Shown here one piece after another: positions 56,741 to 64,000 of a stretch of DNA of 64,000 bases. The notes beneath the pieces are model-generated. The model had not been told where the DNA came from. It searched no databases and saw nothing but the letters and a program-made list of their open reading frames with translations. The stretch's first letter is position 1, and the number at the start of each line of letters is the position of its first letter. Where the stretch lies: contig NC_092053.1 of the NCBI RefSeq assembly GCF_003086295.3, forward strand, positions 116,456,445 through 116,520,444. The letters are read 5' to 3'. The stretch comes from Arachis hypogaea. Its lineage: Eukaryota > Streptophyta > Magnoliopsida > Fabales > Fabaceae. The position numbers and the translations under genes were made by a program.

Positions 56741-56924
56741 TCTTTGCCAACGTGTCACCCTCTAGTCCAGATCAGCTTTCTGGGTGTCAGATGGACAGAA
56801 TGTGCCGGAAAGACGAATTTGAGTCTCGGAGTGCAATTTCAGGGACGAATATGGGTAACTATTAAGTTCAGGGACTACTTTGAGACTCGAATGTAACTTC
56901 GGAGACCACTTTGAGACTTAACTC
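56741..56924 (-). repeat. MULE 2 right terminal inverted repeat
   Basis: Inverted partner of 28853-29032. Landmarks shared with it include 'agtctcaaagtag', 'aacttaatagttac' and the inner 'gtgac-acg-tggc' end. The GRF zinc-finger gene starts about 180 bp inside it on the minus strand. Confidence 0.85.
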
Positions 56925-57984
56925 GTTAAAAATTTACAGAAGTCGATACTCTGTAACTAGTTGAAAAATGTGCCCATTCGCTATACTAAACAGACCAAAC
57001 AATAATATCATATGATATGTATCAAATAATAATAAAAAAATTTAATTATTTTGTTAATTCGTATAGTTCTACTAAATTTTTAATTAAGTTTTTATATTTT
57101 TTAATTAAATTTTTATGTTATTTTTAGTTTCTTAATTAGGTTATTTTTATATAAAAAATATTAAAATAAATAAAATATTTTTTTTTAAAATACATACGAT
57201 TAAAGATCTAGTTAGGTTTTTAAATATGAATCCTTTTAATTTGTTAAAAAATATTCACTTAATTCTACCATTTTTCATATTAAAAAGAATCTAGTTATAA
57301 AATTAAAAATAGTATAAGAATTTAATTAAAAAATATAAAAATTTAATTAAAATTTTTTTGTAATTATATATAAAAATTAACAAAATAATTAAATCTAATA
57401 AAAAACAATAAAACAACTGGTATATAAAAATGAGTTAATTAGAATTCACTGTTCTTTATGCGAAACTTACTAATAAAAGGCTAATAAAGGGCTAGAATGC
57501 AGTTAGCTGTACTTGTAGTTCAGTGACAGACAACATAAGCATTGGTCTCGGCCTCTTTCTCTCTCTATATTTTTGAAAGGAGTAATATTAGATTGACAAA
57601 AAAAAAAATAGTGAGAACTTGTCTTATTTAATATTAATTAATTATTATAACAATTAATAAATATTAAATAAGACAAATTATACCTATTTTTAACTAATTT
57701 TTTTTTGTTACCAGACATTTCCGTTTTAAAAGAGGTCCCAGGCTCTATTTTTTACTTATTGTCATAAAACGTAAGTTTTGGAGTACTCTTTCACTGGAAA
57801 TAATGCTTGTATTGAGACAATGACAGATCTAGTTGTTACTTGTCTGGACTCCTTGAGATTTGTGGCGAGGTACCCTTGTCAGTTGTCATTCCTTAATTAA
57901 TTTAGCTGTGGGGAACGTCACACAATTAGCAAAATCTGGTTGCCAAAGTTATATAGCCTCTTGTTTATAATAATAGTATATGTA
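56925..57984. other. AT-rich DNA with a foldback MITE
   Basis: Spacer right of MULE 2. Contains the MITE at about 57030-57420 and otherwise no gene. A stretch at 57440-57960 is less AT-rich but gives no protein or RNA that I recognise. Confidence 0.5.
57030..57420. mobile_element. Foldback MITE, AT-rich, ~390 bp
   Basis: Left arm 'ttaattattttgttaatt' through 'ttttatattttttaatta' is mirrored by the right arm 'taattaaaaaatataaaa' through 'aattaacaaaataattaa'. No coding sequence. Precise ends and target duplication not determined. Confidence 0.6.
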
Positions 57985-58525
57985 TAGATAGAGTATGAGT
58001 TAATGGTTAAATTAATTTTCAAAGATGAGTCGTTTTAAATTTATTTTTAAAAAGTTTTATCAATTAAATTAATTTTTTAAAGATTATAAATTAATTATTT
58101 TGTTTTTTTATTATTTAATTAATAATTTTCTCAATGATTGATGGTATAAAACGTTAATTAACAGCATATATAATACTTAGCATATTTAATTGAACATTGA
58201 ATAAATATATTTATAAAAATTTATCAATTTAGTCTATTTTTTTAATTATATAAATCATAATCTTAAAATAATCTAATGACACTTGATAAATTTTTATAAA
58301 TATATTTGTTTACTGTCTAATTCGATATGCTAGATGTCATGTATAATGTGAGTTAACGTTCTATATCATTAATCGTTGACGAGAACTGCTAATTGAGTAA
58401 CTGAAGGACAAAAATAATTAATTTATAATTTTTGAAGGACTAATTTGATTGATAAAATCTTTCAAGGACGAATTTAAAGAACGGGTCATCTTTTAATGAC
58501 TAATTTGACTATAATAGAAATGGTA
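57985..58525. mobile_element. Foldback MITE, ~540 bp
   Basis: Left arm begins near 'gttaatggttaaattaattt' and the right arm near 58510 is its inverted copy ('actaatttgactataatag'); inner motifs 'tttatcaattaaattaattt' and 'actaatttgattgataaaat' also pair. Ends are related to those of the element at 58548-63047. Confidence 0.6.
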
Positions 58526-59463
58526 GGAGTAAATGGTCAAATTCTAGGAGTAAATGGTCAAATTTATTTTTGAGAGATTATTTGTTTTTTAAATTGATCA
58601 TCAAACGATTTTTTTTTTAATTAATTTTGTCCTTCAAATATTTTAAGTTGTTCATATTAGTCATTCTGTCACTTTTGTTGTTGATGGCGTCAGGATTTGT
58701 CCTTGTTAATATGTCACATTAAGTGATATCATAGCACACACACCTAGTAGTCTTAATTGGCTGCTAACATGATAAGTTTATGAAATTAGATTAAATCAAC
58801 CCCAAATTATGGGATTTTAATGTCTCAAGGTCCCTCTCAATTTGGAATTAATTTGATCTAATTTCATAAACTTATCATATTAGCAGTCAATTAATATTAA
58901 CTCTCAGATGTATGTTGTGGTTAGTGTGGTGTCCACTACAAGAAAAATACTAAATATTGTCGAATTTACTGACGTAATAACAAAAATAATCTACTTGTAA
59001 ACATATTACTATCGGAAATAATCCGACGGTATAACCTTCGCTAGTAATTAATTATTGTCGGATTTCTCAATTCGACGGTAATTACCGGCAAATTTCTCAA
59101 TCGGACGGTAATTTTCGCTGGTAATTACCGGTGGATTTTGTGGCCAATTCTTTGCCTAAAAAATATTTGGTTATTGGTGAAATTTGACGCCACACTATTT
59201 TGTTTCGCGCTTAATCACTATTGGATTTTTTTCCCAATAAATTTGATGGTATAATTAATTTTTTTTTGTTTTTATAACATAATTACTATTCAAATTCAAT
59301 TTTTTTTATTTTTTTTAATTTATTTTTTACACTATTAGTAGTCAAATTTCAAATAATTGAAACCAAATAATAATTTTATTAAATATCAAGTGTACGAATA
59401 AAATAAAAAGTCAAATAAATAAAATACAATCAAATAGTCTAGAACAAAATCCTAATCACTACG

Positions 59464-61279
59464 GATCCTGAAAGTCATCATTGTTGTCATCCTCCTGGTC
59501 ATACTGAGACGGCGAACTAAGCGGTAATGTTGGTTCCCCTCCAATAGCGCTGCTGCCACTACCAATGCCGCTGCCACCAGCGCACATCTTCTTGTGGTAC
59601 ATCGTCATTTGTTGCTACATCCGTTGAATCCACTCTAGCCCCTGCCTAAGCTCCAGCCTGAGAGAATTTGTGTTTAACACGCGTGCGAGGATCTCATTAT
59701 ACCTCTCCTCAGACTGATGCAGCTGCTGAACCTCAAATTGACGCTATCCTCGACTTTAACAGGGCTGGTGGTAGATGCGGATGAAGCTCTCAATGTGAAA
59801 GTGCAGAGGTTGTTGGTGATGAACGATCCCAACCTGTAGATGCAATTCTTGTAAGGCTCAGATGCGGTCTCACGCCAAATCGTATAAGAATCAACGACTG
59901 AATCAGCAGAGTTGTTGCCGTCCTCTCCAGTATGCTGGGATTGCTGGATTGCAGCCTCTAGTCTCTGCGTGTAGGACTCCTATGTAATATATATTATAAT
60001 TAGGATGACAGTTAATTGAAAATTTTATTTCACATGATTTTTACTCACATAATGATCCGCAGACCGCTAATCAGTAAATCTCTCATTGTTCTCCTTCAAG
60101 GTGTGAATATACTTGAAGGTGTCTGCCATCGTGGCATCAAGATCCAATAACTTAGACTACACATATTGAAACAATATGTTAAATCAAGTAATAATGACAC
60201 TAAATGTCAAAGACAAAACAAACTTAATAACAAAATAAAACAAGTTACATACCAGCCTGGTCTTTGTCTTCATGAAAGTTGCTGACCTGCCGATATACAT
60301 CAACGACATGGTCGATGCCCTGTTAGCTATACTTGTGAGACGGCGATACCTAAACCCCTCATAAATCTCCCAATGGATGTACATTGTGTTCTTAATGTCC
60401 GGGTGGAGCCAAATAATGAGGTGGTCGCGCCTCTCACGTACGTCCTACATCATCCGCTAAAGCTGCTTAGCCATCTAATGGTCGAAGATCTTCCTGATCA
60501 TGGCATCATGAGTCTTGTCCCATATAAATTTCTCCTGCACAAAGAAATATTCAGCACTAGTTAATTGAAATTAAATAATAATTAAATAAATAGAAGATAT
60601 AAACTAGTTAAGGTTTAAATATGTTGAGTTTTTATCGCCTACTTCTGAAATCATCACTCTCTGGTCTCAGTAGGGATCTTCTTATAGTTCGGCCATGGGT
60701 GGTCGTACATCAACATAATGATATTGGTACACTCTTGTGTACATACACTGTTATTGGTGCAAACTTATCAATGAAAAACTTAAGATTAGAAATCATATAT
60801 ATTGAATAAGATTATCAAAATAGATTGCATTTAAAAGACATTAAAATAGTACTCACGCCATCAAATCATCAGATCCAATCGTCATCCATGCAACGGATGG
60901 TGGTGGAAGTACATCTGGATGGGATTCGTGAGAAGATTCTGGCACTGCGGTGTCTACTGCTAGAGGTGGCGTCATCGTCGAAATAGTGGGCTGCTGAGTG
61001 GATGGACGTGGTGGAGGAGTCCACTCTGGTGAAGCAGCCGGATGACTTCCTGGTGTCGAGGTGGTGCAGTAGAAGGAACTCCATAGTTGGTGTTAGCAAC
61101 CATGATGAACGACTGATCCTGTGCATCCATTGCTTGTGAATAGGGATAGTCGGAGTAGAGGGTGATGACTGAAAAGTCCCAGGAGTACTAGTAGAAACCT
61201 TTCCTCTAACACGACTACAAGACCGATTCGTGACACTTCTACCTATTATCATGTCTACAAAGAGCATACCAACTAGCAT
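59464..61279 (-). pseudogene. CACTA Transposase_24-like gene (PF03004), broken
   Basis: Minus-strand pieces fit one multi-exon gene. A serine- and proline-rich N-terminal part lies in 60869-61279. The core is visible at 60184-60480: VRERRDHLIIWLHPDIKNTM, then IHWEIYEGFRYRRLTSIANR and SATFMKTKTRLV, the Ptta/En/Spm-type plant transposase pattern. A following exon (about 60050-60150) gives DATMADTFKYIHTLKENNER, and the next (about 59960-59985) ESYTQRLEAAIQQ with continuation to about 59780. Stops and frameshifts break each exon. These proteins are thought to be the DNA-binding partner rather than the catalytic transposase. Confidence 0.7.
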
Positions 61280-62875
61280 AGTTAGTTAGAATTAGTTCAG
61301 ATTCAAAAATCATTTAAGATGTAAGAAGCCAAGTAAGAAGAGCTACATTGTGGAGTATATCAAAATTAAATTCAAATTTGATTCTGATTAGACTTCTTAT
61401 CTTTACTAGTTTAAATCAAATGTGAACTTATCTATGAACTTTTATTATATTTAGATTTTTTAGAAATTTCGGTAAAGTTTCATCTATAATTAGAAGGAGC
61501 CTAAAACACTATCTATCAACATTTCACAAACAAACTAATATGACATTATATCACTACATACATACCAAAAACTCAATCATCACAAATATTAGAATCTCAA
61601 GTAGTCCACCATCACAAAAGTATACTTAATGAATTATGCCAATCAAACTCAAACATTCTAAATCACATGGTAGCTACAACATGCAATTTAAAATCCAAAA
61701 TAGTCATAAAGACACATCGTCGAACACTTGGTGTGCAAAGGCATAAACAATAAGAGATAGTAAAAACAAGCATTCTTTTTTCATCAATTCACACAAATCA
61801 GCATATACAACACAAAATCAACAGCAATATCCATTAACAATAAGGAATTTTAAACACTTTTAGTAGTTCAAACCTACTAAAATAAATTGAACCTATCTTA
61901 ACAACCTAAATCTACAAATACCAGAAAATTAAATATTACTCAAGTATAATCAACCTAAAAACTAATACTAACCAAAACAGAATTTAAAAAAAAAATAGTT
62001 TGATCAAAACATGGAGTGCTAAACAAAGATAGATGAAACAGAGAAGAGAGGAGGGAGTGTTGGGGCACTATGATGTTGCTGGAGCTAGAGGTGGCGAAGG
62101 GTGGTTGTTGAAGTGTTGAGACCTCTGGAATAGAGAAATAGAACAGTTCTGGTATTGTGTTTGAGAGAGAGAGAGGGAGAGAAAGAGAGTTGGAGAGCTA
62201 GAGAGAAAGGATGAAGAAGAAGGAGAAGGTGAAAAGAGAAGGGAGAGACAGGACTGTAGCGCCACTGGGTGGCTAGCAACAAGGTCAGAACAGAGAGATG
62301 AAGAGAGGTAGAGAAGGAGCGATGGCTTCGGTTAGAAGGAGAAGAATAATAAAAGGAGAAAAGAAGAGGGAGAAGAAAGGGAAGAAGGGTGGTGTCTCAG
62401 ACGGCGACGGAGATGACAGAGGATGGCGCTGCGGTGGTGGTTCGATTAGGTCGCGGAAAGACTGAGGGTGTTCGTTACAGCGCAGAGAAGCAAGGGATGT
62501 AGGAGAGAGTTTGCAGAAGTGAGGGGAGAGGGTTTTCGCGTTTGAATTTTACCCCAAATTTATTGTCAAATTTACCAGCAGAAAAATCCGACGGTAAGGT
62601 GGTCGGCGTTGCCTAAACGCTGCATTTCACTAAAATCCTATTACCATCAGAACATTTCGACGAAAAATCCGACGCTAAATTTGGCGTTAATAAATTAATT
62701 TTTGTACCTCTATTTATCATCGGATTTTGGTACGGAATTTTAAATCCGACAGTAACTTATTTGAGGGACGAATTTTTACTCGTAACCATCGAAAAATCGA
62801 CTGCTAAATTGCCGATAAATTTTCTTGCTAAATTCGATGGTAAATCTGATGATATTTAGTGTTTTTCTTGTAGTG
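61280..62875. other. CACTA interior and right subterminal region
   Basis: 61280-62000 is AT-rich non-coding. 62030-62520 is purine-rich with GAGA runs (62160-62190) and may be the leader of the minus-strand transposase gene. 62540-62875 is the subterminal repeat zone. Confidence 0.5.
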
Positions 62876-63356
62876 GTCACTTAATGTGTTACATCGACAA
62901 AATTTGATGCAATCGGTAATGGAAATGATGAAAGGATTAATGTGACTAACTTAAAATGTTTGAAAGACGAGTTTGATTAAAAAAATCTTTTTAAGGACCA
63001 ATTTAAAAAAACAAACTTTTTTTAGAGACAGAATTAATCATTTACTCGAAATCTCAGCATAACCAACATTGACTAGTGTTAGTTTTTTTTTTACAATGTT
63101 AGAGAAATTAGTTTATAGAAGTTTTAAAAAGTAATCAATCTTTTACTTTTATAAAATATAGTATGATAGAAATATAGTAAATTCTACTCTACTTTTTCTA
63201 TAATAACATGTAAATTACCTTCTATGATATGTCACTCTTTAATTAGTTGTTATGTTAACTATGGTTAATCTATTTTAAAATTAAATTATATCCCAAAATG
63301 GTAATTGTATAATTTACTAAAATACTAAAAACTGAATCTTTTCTTCTTCTCCCAAA

Positions 63357-63557
63357 TCATGCTTCGAGTGGCTTTCTCTTTTTTTTTTTCTTGGACCCTT
63401 TTATCAGAATGTTTGTTGGCCCAGCATCACTTGCCATTTCATTGGACTCATTCAACCTTCTTGAATCATACTCTTTTGCTTCATTGGTTACTTGTAGATC
63501 ATCAGACATCTTAGAGTTAAAAGACTCTGAAACACCTAATGTCTCCAACTCTTTCAC
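63357..63557 (-). CDS. Possible terminal exon of an unidentified gene (partial)
   Basis: Minus-strand open frame that can extend to 63578, preceded by TTTCTATAG, a plausible splice acceptor, giving DICDRVVKELETLGVSES and ending GSKKKKKRKPLEA at a TAG near 63357. The lysine-rich end looks like a nuclear or nucleolar signal. Composition (serine, asparagine and acidic residues) resembles a real disordered protein tail rather than transposon debris. A candidate upstream exon ends at a GAAG/GTATGG donor near 63682 in a frame reading HSSFMK, but upstream frames have stops. The family is not recognised and the rest may lie beyond the window. Confidence 0.35.
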   Translation of the reverse strand: MKELETLGVSESFNSKMSDDLQVTNEAKEYDSRRLNESNEMASDAGPTNILIKGSKKKKKRKPLEA

Positions 63558-64000
63558 TACGCGATCACATATGTCCTATAGAAAGGAAAAATGGCACCAT
63601 GAAACCAATGAGAAAAACAGCAGCAGATAGTGATCTTTTTATTTAACAGTAACTTTTTATTACTTATATTAAACACCATACCTTCATAAAGCTGCTGTGG
63701 GGTTGCGGGGTTGAGGTGGCTATGGTGGTTGGCGTGGCTGCGGGGCTGGGTCAATGGGTGGGTAGGGCTTGAGTTGATTTTTCTTTCAATTTCAGAGAGG
63801 AATGGGAATTGCGTTGTATTGGGTCTCAAAACAATGGTAAAAAATATAAATTTACTTTTTAATATTTACATAAATTATATAATCATCCATCTTATAAAAC
63901 TATTTAATTACAAAATAGTCTTACTTTAGTTAAGATATTTACTCTTAGTGGGTTAAATTAACTAAAACTAAAACTAAACATCTAATTAAAATATGCCACG
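63558..64000 (-). other. Right edge of window
   Basis: May contain an intron (63579-63681) and an upstream exon (about 63683-63840, proline- and histidine-rich frame) of the minus-strand gene. The rest is AT-rich. Not resolved. Confidence 0.3.

Larger units (their letters stand above)
28853..56924 (+). mobile_element. MULE 2, split by nested LTR elements
   Basis: A Mutator-like element of about 7 kb, expanded to 28 kb by nested insertions. Terminal repeats are about 180 bp: left 28853-29032 starts GAGTTAAGTCTCAAAGTAGT, right 56741-56924 is its inverted copy (GAGTTAAGTCTCAAAGTGGT on reverse complement). The word ACTCGTTAA occurs just outside the left end (28844-28852) and overlaps the right end (56921-56929), so the 9-bp target duplication is ambiguous. 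It holds a transposase gene (+, 30170-55530) and a convergent GRF zinc-finger gene (-, 56225-56563). A hAT MITE and Ty3-type element A are inserted in the transposase side. Both genes carry stops, so this copy is dead. Confidence 0.88.
58934..62875. mobile_element. CACTA (En/Spm-type) transposon, 3.9 kb, non-autonomous
   Basis: Ends CACTACAAGAAAAATACT and, reverse complemented, CACTACAAGAAAAACACT. A 3-bp duplication GTC flanks it (58931-58933 and 62876-62878). Subterminal regions carry many inverted and direct copies of 'ccgtcggattt'-type words (58985-59140 and 62560-62850), the usual binding-site clusters. It encodes a Transposase_24-like pseudogene (-) but no Transposase_21 (TNPD-type) catalytic protein. 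Confidence 0.92.
58548..63047. mobile_element. Long-TIR element split by a CACTA transposon
   Basis: Outer ends are GAGTAAATGGTCAAATT on the left and, reverse complemented, GAGTAAATGATTAATTC on the right; arms of about 170 bp continue to pair ('attttaagttgttcatatta' with 'taatgtgactaacttaaaat'). The CACTA element at 58934-62875 is inserted at GTC, leaving about 555 bp of host element with no coding sequence. A second, inner hairpin spans about 58754-58898 ('taagtttatgaaattagatt'). Confidence 0.65.

Overview
This is plant nuclear DNA, AT-rich and dominated by transposable elements, almost certainly from a legume and most likely Arachis (peanut or a wild relative). The genus call is inference: it rests on the GGCGTTGAACGCC palindromes inside a Ty3-type element, the TTAAGTTTGGTGT and TTAAGTGTGGGGAGG polypurine signatures, and LTR and MULE families I associate with that genome from memory. 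I recognise one complete host gene, a five-exon choline transporter-like (SLC44/CTL) gene at 16107-20772 (+), and a possible terminal exon of an unidentified minus-strand gene at 63357-63557.

Layout. 1-1.1 kb is AT-rich spacer. 1.15-12.6 kb is a decayed LINE (+) split by later insertions: a 235-bp solo LTR, a 6.6-kb block of LTR fragments with a hAT transposase pseudogene and a 706-bp hAT element, and a 1,662-bp Copia deletion derivative with paired 422-bp LTRs. 12.9-14.9 kb holds a probable SINE, a foldback MITE with a perfect 9-bp target duplication, and a hAT-like element carrying a three-LTR TRIM. 15.7-20.8 kb is the CTL gene and its G-box promoter; its last intron holds two MITEs. 21.1-21.6 kb is a long foldback MITE.

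22.46-26.06 kb is a MULE with ~270-bp terminal inverted repeats. It carries a broken MuDR-type N-terminal gene (-) and, from the other end, a broken GRF-type zinc-finger gene (+). A LINE fragment (-) follows at 26.4-27.6 kb. From 28853 to 56924 there is a second, unrelated MULE with ~180-bp TIRs. It again has a transposase gene (+) convergent with a GRF zinc-finger gene (-). Its transposase gene is split by a Ty3-type LTR element A (30294-51368, target duplication CACAC), which is itself split by Ty3-type LTR element B (39228-49567, minus strand, target duplication GGGTC).

Element A has gag, protease and an env-position ORF but no reverse transcriptase or integrase core. Element B has two long intact ORFs of uncertain function and no pol. 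Its two 1,473-bp LTRs appear to differ at one base, so it moved very recently and must have used enzymes supplied in trans. The distal end has three foldback elements, the last of which is split by a 3.9-kb CACTA element with a Transposase_24-type pseudogene.

The most interesting signals are the repeated transposase plus convergent GRF zinc-finger layout in two unrelated MULEs, and a small hairpin with an AGGA or GGGA loop in front of polypurine-like tracts. That hairpin occurs five times in three LTR elements, with stems that vary but keep pairing.
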